A DNA stretch of 15,816 nucleotides from Chloroflexota bacterium (GTDB lineage: Bacteria > Chloroflexota > Limnocylindria > Limnocylindrales > CSP1-4), in NCBI GenBank assembly GCA_021785115.1, contig JAJYGO010000391.1, positions 1 to 15,816 of the forward strand. Reading direction: 5' to 3'. Under the pieces are notes generated by a model. That model saw only the letters and a list, made by a program, of their open reading frames with translations, was not told the DNA's origin and made no database searches. The translations under genes were made by a program, and so were the position numbers. Positions 1 to 7,019 of this stretch are shown here, piece by piece; positions within the stretch are counted from its first letter, which is position 1, and every line of letters begins with the position of its first letter.

Positions 1-38
1 TTCATCCAGATCTCGACCCCGAAATCGGCGATGCGCAT
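1..38 (-). CDS. Partial CDS (N-terminus only), possible PLP-dependent aminotransferase
   Basis: Only the first codons of a leftward gene are in the window. Reading leftward from an ATG at 38 gives MRIADFGVEIWMN and then the edge. An in-frame ATG at 62 would add MRVGHHSP. The pattern 'M-R-I-x-x-F-G-V-E-x-W-M-N' resembles from memory the start of a group of class I/II fold aminotransferases, so I prefer the start at 38, but thirteen residues cannot prove the family. Neither ATG has a Shine-Dalgarno sequence. The ATG at 38 lies 6 nt after CATCAT, a weak -10-like hexamer, which would suit leaderless transcription. The neighbouring leftward gene stops at 366, so this gene probably has its own promoter in the intervening 300 nt. 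Confidence 0.4.
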   Translation of the reverse strand, partial: MRIADFGVEIWM

Positions 39-62
39 GGGCGAATGATGCCCGACCCGCAT

Positions 63-365
63 CGTGCAGGCGGCGGGCGCCCCGACGTCGCCCGGGTCAG
101 GCCGCGATCGCCTCCCGCGGCGGGCCGGCGAGCGCGGGGCCGACGCGGCCGGGGACGACCCGGCCGCCCGCTGGGCGAGCCTGCAATCGGGTCCGGTGGC
201 TGCACCGCTCACCTGGCGAGCCGACCGGCCGGCGACGCGCCGTCGCTGCTCGACAGCCGAGCGGGGGGACCGCTGCGGCGCCGCCCTCACCCGCCTGGCG
301 AGCGGCGGCCCTCGGGATGGCCCGGCCGCCCGGCGAATGGGAGGCGGTCCGCGCAGCCCCGCCGA
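63..365. other. Intergenic region, no gene recognised
   Basis: About 300 nt between the partial gene at the left edge and the stop codon at 366. The frames that stay open here give Arg/Pro/Gly-rich translations typical of non-coding frames in very GC-rich DNA, with no recognisable domain or membrane segment. It must hold the promoter of the partial gene and probably a terminator for the gene ending at 366, but I see no convincing hairpin with a T-rich tail and no clear -35/-10 pair. Confidence 0.5.
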
Positions 366-821
366 TCAGGCGGCCATCGTGTTCCTCGGCCGTCCCGCAA
401 TCTCAGCGACAGCCCAGCCCATGACCCCCAGGCACAGGCTGGTCGCCACGTCGATGGCGAAGCCGACCCAGAACGACAGCTCGGGCAAGGTGAGCGCGGC
501 CCCGTCGCTCCACGGCCGCTGCGCCGCGTCCACCCACAGGTTGGCGATCAGGACGTATCCGATCGCGTAGCTCCCGGCCATCAGCAGGCCGGCGAGCGCC
601 CCCGTCCACAGCCGCCGATGCCGGGGGGCGACGATCCACGCCACGACCCCGGCCCAGCCGCTCAGCGCGAGTGCCAGCACGATCCCCTCAACGGGCTGCC
701 CGGCCAGCGAGCCCGACCCGGCCGCCGACGACCCGTAGATCCCGAACCAGGTCAGCCATCCGGCAGCCAGGCTCGCGAGCAGCCCCACCCTCATCCAGTT
801 GAGCCTCGCCCGATCGCCCAT
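366..821 (-). CDS. Four-helix integral membrane protein, unknown function
   Basis: A 151-residue protein with four predicted membrane segments, at about residues 10-30, 43-65, 70-95 and 112-140, and a short basic loop (APRHRRLW) between the second and third. I do not recognise the family and no catalytic motif is visible. The start at 821 is chosen over an in-frame upstream ATG at 896 because GGAGGTG lies 5 nt before it (positions 833-827), the strongest Shine-Dalgarno in this part of the window, and because the extra 25 residues look non-coding. The helices are small-residue rich with conserved-looking Trp and Gly at the boundaries. It stands alone, leftward, well separated from the small gene ending at 1134. 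Function cannot be inferred from context. Confidence 0.75.
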   Translation of the reverse strand: MGDRARLNWMRVGLLASLAAGWLTWFGIYGSSAAGSGSLAGQPVEGIVLALALSGWAGVVAWIVAPRHRRLWTGALAGLLMAGSYAIGYVLIANLWVDAAQRPWSDGAALTLPELSFWVGFAIDVATSLCLGVMGWAVAEIAGRPRNTMAA

Positions 822-826
822 CACGG

Positions 827-833
827 CACCTCC
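827..833 (-). promoter_or_regulatory. Strong ribosome-binding site deciding the 821 start
   Basis: On the minus strand GGAGGTG is followed by 5 nt and then ATG at 821. It selects this start rather than the in-frame ATG at 896. It is worth recording because several other genes in the window have no Shine-Dalgarno at all. Confidence 0.7.
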
Positions 834-1133
834 GTGGCATCTCAGTCCCAGCCACCCATCAGCGTGGAACCTTGGGCCCGCCACGACCAGAGGCACGCGT
901 CACGTGTCGCTCCGCCCAGCGGAGCGCAGAAGCAGGCCACGGACCGCCGGCTGGTGGACCGTCGGCGACGAGTTGTGCCCGGGGGCGTCCGGCCGCCAGC
1001 GGGCGCCGTCGCCATGACCGCTCGGGACAACGGCTCCAGCCGCCGACCGATGCCGATCCCCCGGCCGCAGGTCTCCCCGCCTGCCTGCCGGGGGATCGGT
1101 GCCGGCGCTCAGCTGTCACCCAGGCCCGGAGCA
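834..1133. other. Intergenic region holding two hairpins and the promoter of the 366-821 gene
   Basis: About 300 nt between two leftward genes, without a credible coding frame. Two structures stand out: a perfect 8-bp stem with 3-nt loop at 908-926 (CGCTCCGC / GCGGAGCG) and a large hairpin at 1053-1099, listed separately. The promoter of the gene at 821 should lie between 834 and about 1050, but no clear -35/-10 pair is visible. Confidence 0.5.
1053..1099 (-). terminator. Large hairpin downstream of the small gene, probable terminator
   Basis: CCGATCCCCCGG at 1053-1064 is the exact reverse complement of CCGGGGGATCGG at 1088-1099, a 12-bp perfect stem. Within the 23-nt loop, GCAGG (1067-1071) and CCTGC (1080-1084) can add a nested 5-bp stem. 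It begins 34 nt beyond the stop codon of the leftward gene at 1134-1346. There is no T tract, as is common for terminators in very GC-rich genomes, so termination is inferred from position and stability. Confidence 0.55.
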
Positions 1134-1346
1134 CTAGGCCTTGCTGCCGGCCGACTGGAGCCCCGTCGCGGGAGACGTCGGCTTTGCCTCGGTGCTGGCG
1201 GCGGGCGCCGGCTGCTGGGCGTCCCAGCCCTTGGCCCAGGCGGCCCAGACGCCGGGCACGATCGGCTTGAGCTCCACCTCGGCGGGCTCCGCGGGCTGCG
1301 GGCTGGCGATCGCGGTCAGGACGCTGGCGACGTACAGGCGGCCCAT
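1134..1346 (-). CDS. Small 70-residue protein, unknown function
   Basis: The product starts MGRLYVASVLTAIAS, followed by Pro/Glu-rich sequence (PQPAEPAEVELKP), a Trp-containing patch (VWAAWAKGWDAQQ) and an Ala/Pro/Ser/Thr-rich tail. I do not recognise it. The first 15 residues are mildly hydrophobic but too short and uncharged for a convincing signal peptide. Three things support a real gene: AAGGGAG lies about 7 nt before the ATG at 1346, the composition is unlike the Arg/Pro-rich shadow frames, and a strong hairpin lies just behind the stop. A longer open frame runs on upstream of the ATG, but it lies antisense to the regulator at 1516-2187 and looks non-coding. It is divergent from that regulator, with 169 nt between start codons, so it could be its target. 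Confidence 0.55.
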   Translation of the reverse strand: MGRLYVASVLTAIASPQPAEPAEVELKPIVPGVWAAWAKGWDAQQPAPAASTEAKPTSPATGLQSAGSKA

Positions 1347-1502
1347 CGTGTGCTCCCTTGCGGTGCCTGCCGGCGTACGGGCGCGCCGGTCAGGTCCAGA
1401 TCCTCGCCGCGGACGGCCAGGCGCGCGATGGCGGCCGTCACCGCCCACCTGGTAATCCGTCACAGCCGCGTCGACCCGAGCGCGACGCCCCCGCGCGCGC
1501 CG

Positions 1503-1518
1503 TATGCTCCGCCGCATG
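1503..1518 (+). promoter_or_regulatory. -10-like box 7 nt before the regulator ATG (leaderless start)
   Basis: TATGCT at 1503-1508 is followed by 7 nt and then ATG at 1516. This spacing would put the transcription start on or next to the start codon. No Shine-Dalgarno precedes either candidate ATG (1504 or 1516), which fits a leaderless mRNA. No -35 consensus is visible 17 nt upstream, so confidence is limited. Confidence 0.35.
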
Positions 1519-2187
1519 GACGGAGGGACCACCGGGACGTTGCCGCCAGAGCCCGACGGCGGGTCGCTCGCAGCAGCGTTTCGCGACGGGCGCCGGCTGC
1601 GCCTGCGAGTCGGGACGACCCTGATGGCGGAGGGCGACGCCTCGAGGCGCGTGATCCTGCTGCTCTCGGGCCGCGTGAAGGTCTCCACGCTCTCGGCCGA
1701 CGGCCAGGAGACCGTTCTCGCGTTCCGGGGAGCCGGCGACATTCTCGGCGAGCTCGCAGCGATCGACGGTGAGGACCACATGGCGACCGTGACCGTGGTC
1801 GAGGAGGGCACCGCGCTTGCCGTGACGGCCGAGAGGTTCCTGGCCGCGCTGGAGACCGAGCCTGGCCTGGCGGTTATCCTGCTGCGCTCGGTGATCGGCC
1901 GGCTCCGCACGGCCGACCGGATGCGGACGGAGTACGTGGCGCTCGACGTGGCCGGGCGCGTGGCGAAGCGGCTCGTGGACCTCGCCTCGGCCTACGGGCA
2001 GCCGACGGACGGCGGGACTCGGATCGGGCTGCAGCTGTCCCAGCGCGAGCTGGCGGGCTGGGTCGGCGCCTCTCGCGAAGCCGTGAACAAGGCGCTCGCG
2101 CAGTTCGAGGCGCGGGGGCTCATCGCCCGTGACCACGGGACGCTCATCGTGCGTGACGAAGACGGGCTGCGGCGGCGGGCGAGCTGA
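1516..2187 (+). CDS. Crp/Fnr-family transcriptional regulator
   Basis: A 223-residue protein of the usual length for the family. Residues about 20-125 form the cyclic-nucleotide-binding beta-roll, with the conserved GEL at 78-80. Residues 174-203 (LSQRELAGWVGASREAVNKA, then LAQFEARGLI) are the Crp-type winged helix-turn-helix that contacts DNA. The phosphate-binding cassette is not canonical: where CRP has Arg-Ser (R82/S83 in E. coli), this protein has His-Met (H88/M89), so cAMP binding in the usual way is doubtful. No Fnr-type cysteine cluster is present. The start at 1516 is preferred to the in-frame ATG at 1504, which overlaps a -10-like TATGCT box. It is divergent from the small gene at 1346 and convergent with an MFS-cNMP fusion; either could be a target, but that is inference. 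Confidence 0.9.
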   Translation: MDGGTTGTLPPEPDGGSLAAAFRDGRRLRLRVGTTLMAEGDASRRVILLLSGRVKVSTLSADGQETVLAFRGAGDILGELAAIDGEDHMATVTVVEEGTALAVTAERFLAALETEPGLAVILLRSVIGRLRTADRMRTEYVALDVAGRVAKRLVDLASAYGQPTDGGTRIGLQLSQRELAGWVGASREAVNKALAQFEARGLIARDHGTLIVRDEDGLRRRAS

Positions 2188-2196
2188 CATCTGAAG

Positions 2197-2258
2197 GGCG
2201 CCGCACCGCTGAAGGGCGGACGGGTCGGCCCAGGGCGGACCGGCCCGGTGCGGGCGCC
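2197..2258. terminator. Nested hairpin between convergent genes, possible bidirectional terminator
   Basis: GGCGCCGCACCG (2197-2208) pairs with CGGTGCGGGCGCC (2246-2258) with one bulged G. Inside it, CGGGTCGG (2221-2228) can pair with CCGGCCCG (2240-2247) including one G-U. The two pairings overlap by two bases, so they are partly alternative. The structure fills the 95-nt space between the stops of the regulator (2187) and the MFS-cNMP gene (2283). No T tract is present on either strand. Confidence 0.4.
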
Positions 2259-2282
2259 GTGGCGCGCGCCGGAGCCCGTGCC

Positions 2283-3917
2283 TCAGACCTCCTCGGCCAG
2301 CCTCCGGTCCGCCAGGCTCTCCGCGGCGACACGCGACTGCGGGTGGCCCGTGACAGCTTCGAGGAACGGATCGCGGTCGAGCGCGTAGAGCACCAGGGGC
2401 GTCGTGGCCAGCACCGTGGCGGTGCGCGGCACGTCCCGGAGGAGCGCGATCTCGCCGAGGACGTCAGGGCCGCTGCGAGCGGCGATGTGGCGCCCCTGGC
2501 GCACCACGTCCACGCCACCCTCGGCCAGGATGTAGAGACGGTCTCCCCGCGCGCCCTCGCGGATCAGCGTCGCGCCGGCCGGCAGCTCCAGGCGCTCCAG
2601 GCTGGCCATGACCCGCTCCATGGCCGGCGGCGGCAGCGGCGCGAAGATCGGCAGCGACCGGGCCAGCGCGAGCAGGCCGGGATCCGGGACGTGCGCGCCG
2701 CGCTCGACCGCCCGCAGCGGACGCCACAGCAGGGCCACGACCAGCGGGACGAGGGCCCCGGCGGCCAGCAGCGCCGCGGCGATCCCCACGGAGGCCACGA
2801 GCGCCGACGCGACGACGCTGCCGAGGGCGAGCGAGACCATGGTGAGGCTCTCGAGCACGCCGAACACGCGGGCCATCGCGGCGGGCGGTGCGGCGCGCTG
2901 GAGCAGCGTGTTGCCCGCGACCGACGCGACGCTCCGGCCGACGCCGGTGAGGCCAATCAGCAGCGGCGCCGTCGTCAGGGTCGGCAGCGCCCCGAGGGCG
3001 GCGACGGGTCCGCCGAACAGCGCCGACCCGGCGGCCAGCGCTGGCGTGAGGCGGCGCCGTCCGGCCAGCGACACCGCGAGGCCGGCGCCCGCGATCCCGC
3101 CCAGCCCCAAGGCGGCATTGAGGTACCCGGCCCAGCCCTGGCCGGCGTGCAGCAGGTCGATCGCGGCGGCAACCAGCAGCACGTCCAGGGCACCCACCAC
3201 CACGAACATCGTGGCCAGCACCGCGATCGGCAGCCGGACGGCGGGCTCTGCCCGGAGCACCGCGAATCCGTGGAGGACCTCGCCCAGCACGGCGCGCGCA
3301 GTGAGCGGGTGCTCCGGGCCGGCCCCCGACGCGACGCGGACCTCGACGATCTGTGCCGCCGCCACGGTCAGGATCGCGCCGAACGCCGCCAGCGCGGCGG
3401 CGGGTCCGGACGCCGACAGCAGCGCGCCGGCGACGAACGGCCCCAGCAGCATGCCCAGCCCGTCGGCCAGGCCCGACACCGCGTTGGCCCCGGTGAGGGC
3501 CGCGACCGATTCGGTGACGTCGGGCAGCACCGCGAAGTGCGTGGGCCGCGTGAAGGTGATCGACGCGGAGTTCGCGGCCGCGATCGTCAGCACGAGGGCG
3601 GGCGCGGCGCCGACCACGAGGGCGGCCGACGTCGCGAGCAGCGTCACCGCCTGGACGACGTACGCGACCAGCAGCACGCGGCCGCGCGGGAACCGGTCGC
3701 CGGCGAAGGCGCCGAGCGGCGCGGCGAGCGCGGACGGGACCATCTGGGCCACGGCCACCAGCGCCGCGAACGGCGCTCCACCCAGCCCGTACGCGTAGAC
3801 GAGCAGGACGACCCAGACGCCGTACTCGGCCACCGCGAAGCCGAGGAAGGCGGTGACGAGCAGGCGCTGTCGGCGGTCGCGGAGCACGCCGCCAACGGTC
3901 GTGAGCCAGGTGGACAT
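2283..3917 (-). CDS. MFS transporter with fused C-terminal cyclic-nucleotide-binding-type domain
   Basis: A 544-residue fusion. Residues about 15-405 form a major facilitator superfamily permease with 10-12 hydrophobic segments, resembling the MFS_1/MFS_3 drug-export-like group; the loop GDRFPRGR matches MFS motif A. Residues about 425-530 form a Crp-type cyclic-nucleotide-binding roll, starting 'LARSLPIFAPLPPPAMERVM' and containing GEIALLRDVPRTATV at 488-502. That stretch is a canonical phosphate-binding cassette, with Glu489 and Arg498 placed as in functional cAMP/cGMP sites. No HTH follows, so it should gate transport or sense rather than bind DNA. The ATG at 3917 has no Shine-Dalgarno. 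The gene lies downstream of the permease at 4101 after a 183-nt gap holding a structured repeat, and converges on a Crp/Fnr regulator. Substrate unknown. Confidence 0.9.
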   Translation of the reverse strand: MSTWLTTVGGVLRDRRQRLLVTAFLGFAVAEYGVWVVLLVYAYGLGGAPFAALVAVAQMVPSALAAPLGAFAGDRFPRGRVLLVAYVVQAVTLLATSAALVVGAAPALVLTIAAANSASITFTRPTHFAVLPDVTESVAALTGANAVSGLADGLGMLLGPFVAGALLSASGPAAALAAFGAILTVAAAQIVEVRVASGAGPEHPLTARAVLGEVLHGFAVLRAEPAVRLPIAVLATMFVVVGALDVLLVAAAIDLLHAGQGWAGYLNAALGLGGIAGAGLAVSLAGRRRLTPALAAGSALFGGPVAALGALPTLTTAPLLIGLTGVGRSVASVAGNTLLQRAAPPAAMARVFGVLESLTMVSLALGSVVASALVASVGIAAALLAAGALVPLVVALLWRPLRAVERGAHVPDPGLLALARSLPIFAPLPPPAMERVMASLERLELPAGATLIREGARGDRLYILAEGGVDVVRQGRHIAARSGPDVLGEIALLRDVPRTATVLATTPLVLYALDRDPFLEAVTGHPQSRVAAESLADRRLAEEV

Positions 3918-3980
3918 CGGGAGAGGATGACAGGAGCGCCGCGCCTGACGCTCGGCTGTGCGGCGGGCCGCAACAGGTCC

Positions 3981-4035
3981 CAGACACGAAGCGAGGCCCC
4001 GGTCCGGGGCCTCGTTCCGCGGAGGAGAGGAGGTG
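3981..4035. repeat. Structured intergenic repeat, copy 1
   Basis: Starts with the 18-nt block CAGACACGAAGCGAGGCC, runs into a near-perfect hairpin (CGAGGCCCCGG / CCGGGGCCTCG, 3992-4014), continues with GTTC and ends in purine-rich GGAGGAGAGGAGGTG. The second copy at 7503-7568 has the identical first block, a different but also paired middle, and the same ending. Read leftward, the hairpin lies about 90 nt behind the permease stop (4101) and is followed by CTTCGTGTCTG, which could act as a terminator tail. It also lies about 65 nt before the start of the MFS-cNMP gene. Confidence 0.7.
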
Positions 4036-4100
4036 CCCGCATCCTGGACGGGCCATCCTTTCGATGCGGTGACGCGCCGCGAGGTTTCGCGCGAGCGCGC

Positions 4101-5126
4101 CTACCCCCGGGTGAGCGCGAGCGCGGCGATGGCCGCAAGGCCGCCAACCACGGCGTACCTCCATGCGTCGCGGACGTGCTCCGCGGCCGGCAAGTGGACG
4201 CCCTGTCGGTGCGCTCCTGCCCGGACCAGCATCGTGGCAGCTGACCCGTGCGGCGTCGCGACCGCCACGACGTTGGTCCCGACCAGATAGGCGACCACCA
4301 CGGACGGGCTCACGTGGCCGAGCCAGACGGCGCCCAGGGCGGCCGCCGGAAGATTGTTGACAAGCGCCGCGGCCGTCCCGCCGACAACGAGGGCCTCGGC
4401 GAGTCCAGACGCGCCACCGCCAGGATGCGGCAGGGCCTCTGCCCAGCTTGAGAGCGGGCCGTACAGCGCGGCGGCGGCCGCCACCAGCAGCAGTGCGCCG
4501 ATCGGCAGGCTTCGGACGACGTCCCGGGGGCGAGCCCTGCCCGCAGCGACCACGCCCGCGGTGAGCAGCCCGCTCGCCGCGGCGAAGGGCAGCGCCATGT
4601 CCAGCCCGAGGAGCCCGAACGCGATCGCCCCGCCGGCCCCGGCGGCCGCCACCAGTCCCGCCACTCGCGCGGGCGCCAAGGCCTCGCCAGGCACGTCGTC
4701 CGCAGCGGGCAGGTCGCCGGACCGGTGCGCCCGCCAGACCAGCATGGCCCCGACCGCGATCGCGGCCGCGAATTGGGGCGCCGCCGATGCGGCGACGTAG
4801 GACGCAAACCCGATGCCCGTTGCCCCGACCAGGACCAGGTTGGTCAGGTTGCTGAACGGCAGGAGCAGCGAGCCGGTGTTCGCGCCCAGCATCGCAGCAC
4901 CCAGATGCCAGCGCCGGGCGGGCGGGTGCCGACCGGCGGCGTCCGCGCCGACGCTGGCCCCTGCCACGGCTGCAACGTCGAGCGTGAGCAGGGCGCTCGT
5001 GCCCAGCCAGACGCCGTAGGCTGCCAGCAGGCGCGGGATGGGACGGGTCATCCGCCGCAGCTGGGCCGCGGCATAGCCGCTCCACCCGAACACTTCGAGC
5101 GCCAGGGCGAGCGGCGGCAGCACCAC
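4101..5126 (-). CDS. ArsB/NhaD-type (ion transporter superfamily) permease
   Basis: 341 residues from a GTG at 5126, almost entirely hydrophobic with about ten membrane segments. Three ArsB-family signatures are visible: GANTGSLLLPFSNLTNLV at 81-98 (cf. 'ANxGSLxxxxSNLxNI'), VNNLPAAALG at 256-265 (cf. 'NNMPxxLxG') and GTNVVAVATPHGSAATML at 283-300 (cf. 'GxxxxxxGSLATxLW'). ArsB proteins export arsenite or antimonite, but this superfamily also moves other anions and I cannot assign a substrate; no arsR, arsC or arsA is nearby. The start is uncertain: the frame is open back to the exporter's TGA at 5250-5252, and the 41 intervening codons encode a further hydrophobic segment (AAAALTGALLALAPAAA) as expected of the family, yet contain no ATG, GTG or TTG. 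It is third in the MarR-DHA2-permease operon. Confidence 0.8.
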   Translation of the reverse strand: MVLPPLALALEVFGWSGYAAAQLRRMTRPIPRLLAAYGVWLGTSALLTLDVAAVAGASVGADAAGRHPPARRWHLGAAMLGANTGSLLLPFSNLTNLVLVGATGIGFASYVAASAAPQFAAAIAVGAMLVWRAHRSGDLPAADDVPGEALAPARVAGLVAAAGAGGAIAFGLLGLDMALPFAAASGLLTAGVVAAGRARPRDVVRSLPIGALLLVAAAAALYGPLSSWAEALPHPGGGASGLAEALVVGGTAAALVNNLPAAALGAVWLGHVSPSVVVAYLVGTNVVAVATPHGSAATMLVRAGAHRQGVHLPAAEHVRDAWRYAVVGGLAAIAALALTRG

Positions 5127-5249
5127 TAGCAGGGCGAATGGCGACGCCAGTCGGCCGAGCGGGCTCGCGGCGGCCGGCGCCAGGGCGAGGAGCGCGCCGG
5201 TCAGCGCAGCTGCCGCGACGCGCGTCGGGGGGTGGTCCGGGCCCAGGGC

Positions 5250-7019
5250 TCAGCCCGCCTCGGGCTCGACCACGGCCTCGGCCACCGCCACCTCGAGCAT
5301 CGCCTCCGCGACGGGCGCGGTGGCGTGGGAGGTGACGGCCTCGGGCTCGGGCTCGGGGCCGTTCCACCACGACGCAGCCGCCGCGCCCAGGGACACGACC
5401 GCGCAGGCGCTGAACGCCACCCGGAGGCCGTCCACGAACGGCCCGGACAGCAGCTGCGGGAAGAACGAGGTGTCGAGGATCGCGCTCCGGGTGGCCGCGG
5501 GCAGGGCCGCCAGCTGGGCGGGCGGGATCATCATGCCCATCGGGTTGTAGCCCAGGAAGGCGGCGAACAGCGCGCCGATCGGCGGGATCTGCGAGAGCGC
5601 CGCCGTCATCGGGGCCGGCAGCCCGGCCGCCGTCAGGTGGCTGGTGAGGGCGCCCGGCAGGCTGGCCGAGAGGCCCATCACCACCAGCGTGAAGATCACC
5701 GTCAGGCTGATGCTCTGGCCCACGTTGAGGAACGCCGCGCGCATGCCCGAGGCCACGCCCCGGAACGCGGCCGGCACGGCGTTCATCACCGACGCGGTGT
5801 TGGGCGCCGCGAACACGCCCTGCGAGATGCCCAGCAGGAGCAGCAGCGCGGCGAACACCGGGTAGTCGAAGTTGGCCGGGATCAGCATCAGCCCCACGAA
5901 CCCGGCCACCGAGAGCAGCATGCCCGCGGTGGCGAAGCCGCGGCTCCCGAACCGGTCCGAGAGGGCGCCCGAGAGGGGGCCCGAGATGAGGAAGCCCGCC
6001 GTCATCGGCAGCATGTAGATGCCGGCCCAGAGCGGCGTCTGGTCGAACGAGTAGCCGTGCTGCGGCAGCCAGATGCCCTGGAGCCACACGATCAGGATCA
6101 GCTGCAGGCCGCCGCGGGCGATCGACGACAGCGCGCCGGCGATGTTGCCGGTGGCGAACCGGCGGGTCCGGAACAGCTCCATCTTGAACAGCGGGTCGGA
6201 GACGCGCAGCTCCACGACCACGAACGCGACCAGCAGGACCAGGCCGCCCACGAGGCCGCCGACGATCCACGGGTTCGTCCAGCCCATCGCGGAGTCGCCG
6301 GACGGCTGGAGGGCGAAGTTGGAGGCGACCAGGATGGCCGACAGCCCGACGCCGAACAGGGTCAGGCCCAGCCAGTCGAACCGCTGGTGGTGGCGGATGG
6401 TGGCCGTCTCGTGGAGCATCAGGTAGGCCCAGACCGTGCCGATCACGCCGAACGGCACGGACACCAGGAAGATCGCGCGCCAGTCCACGGCGGCCAGCAC
6501 GCCGCCCAGCAGCAGGCCGATGAAGCCGCCGGCGAGGCCCGCGATCTGGTTGACGCCCATCGCGAAGCCGCGCTGGTCGGCCGGGAAGGCGTCGGTCAGG
6601 ATCGCGGCGGAGTTGGCCATCAGGAACGCGCCGCCGACCGCCTGCACCATCCGGGCGCCGATCAGCCACAGGACCGCGCCGTTGCCGGTGCCGGGCACGA
6701 GGTAGCTGGCGATCGACGCGAGCGCGAACACCAGGAAGCCGGCGTTGTACAGGCGGACCCGGCCGAACATGTCGGAGATGCGGCCCGCGGGCACCAGCAT
6801 CACCGCCAGGACGAGCGTGTAGCCCACCAGCAGCCACAGCAGGTAGTCCGTCTCGCCCGGCGCGAGCGGGTTGATGCCGATGCCCCGGAAGATGGCCGGC
6901 AGGGCGATCAGCACCGTGCTCGCGTTGAGGGAGGCCATCAGGATGCCCAGCGTGGTGTTCGACAGGGCGATCCAGCGGTAGTCGATGTGGGCGGCGCGGC
7001 GGCGCGGCGCGGGGGTCAC
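5250..7019 (-). CDS. DHA2-family (14-helix) MFS drug efflux transporter
   Basis: 589 residues from a GTG at 7019. The length and about 14 hydrophobic segments fit the DHA2 drug:H+ antiporters (EmrB/QacA type), which expel lipophilic or cationic compounds across the inner membrane. Motif A is GRISDMFGRVRLY (79-91), motif B is RMVQAVGGA (123-131), and a motif C-like glycine stretch GVNQIAGLAGGFIGLLLGG lies at 155-173. The last 50 residues are an acidic, Pro/Glu/Ala/Val-rich tail (GPEPEPEAV... VVEPEAG) that is probably cytoplasmic. The start is set by a 4-nt GTGA overlap with the end of the MarR gene and by GAGGAG (7033-7028) 8 nt upstream. The overlap implies translational coupling and control by that MarR. 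No EmrA-type adaptor is present, as expected for a single-membrane pump. Confidence 0.93.
   Translation of the reverse strand: MTPAPRRRAAHIDYRWIALSNTTLGILMASLNASTVLIALPAIFRGIGINPLAPGETDYLLWLLVGYTLVLAVMLVPAGRISDMFGRVRLYNAGFLVFALASIASYLVPGTGNGAVLWLIGARMVQAVGGAFLMANSAAILTDAFPADQRGFAMGVNQIAGLAGGFIGLLLGGVLAAVDWRAIFLVSVPFGVIGTVWAYLMLHETATIRHHQRFDWLGLTLFGVGLSAILVASNFALQPSGDSAMGWTNPWIVGGLVGGLVLLVAFVVVELRVSDPLFKMELFRTRRFATGNIAGALSSIARGGLQLILIVWLQGIWLPQHGYSFDQTPLWAGIYMLPMTAGFLISGPLSGALSDRFGSRGFATAGMLLSVAGFVGLMLIPANFDYPVFAALLLLLGISQGVFAAPNTASVMNAVPAAFRGVASGMRAAFLNVGQSISLTVIFTLVVMGLSASLPGALTSHLTAAGLPAPMTAALSQIPPIGALFAAFLGYNPMGMMIPPAQLAALPAATRSAILDTSFFPQLLSGPFVDGLRVAFSACAVVSLGAAAASWWNGPEPEPEAVTSHATAPVAEAMLEVAVAEAVVEPEAG

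Noticed and set aside
45..1772. A 575-codon plus-strand open frame over the first unknown genes
   Set aside because: Arg/Pro/Gly-rich throughout, no domain, and it overlaps minus-strand genes that have ribosome-binding sites and membrane segments.
3981..4035. Assignment of the structured repeat to a T-box or amino-acid attenuator
   Set aside because: No leader peptide with codon runs, no T-box specifier or NCCA-binding bulge sequence, and no biosynthetic or tRNA-synthetase gene downstream.
5250..5252. TGA between the exporter and the permease as selenocysteine or a recoded stop
   Set aside because: No selenocysteine-type context or family precedent for a Sec here; two separate transporter families meet at this codon, so a normal stop is simplest. 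Readthrough is kept only as a minor option.
2464..6837. A 1457-codon open frame on the minus strand
   Set aside because: It runs through three recognised genes in another frame and translates to Arg/Pro/Gly-rich sequence with no domain, an effect of very high third-position GC.
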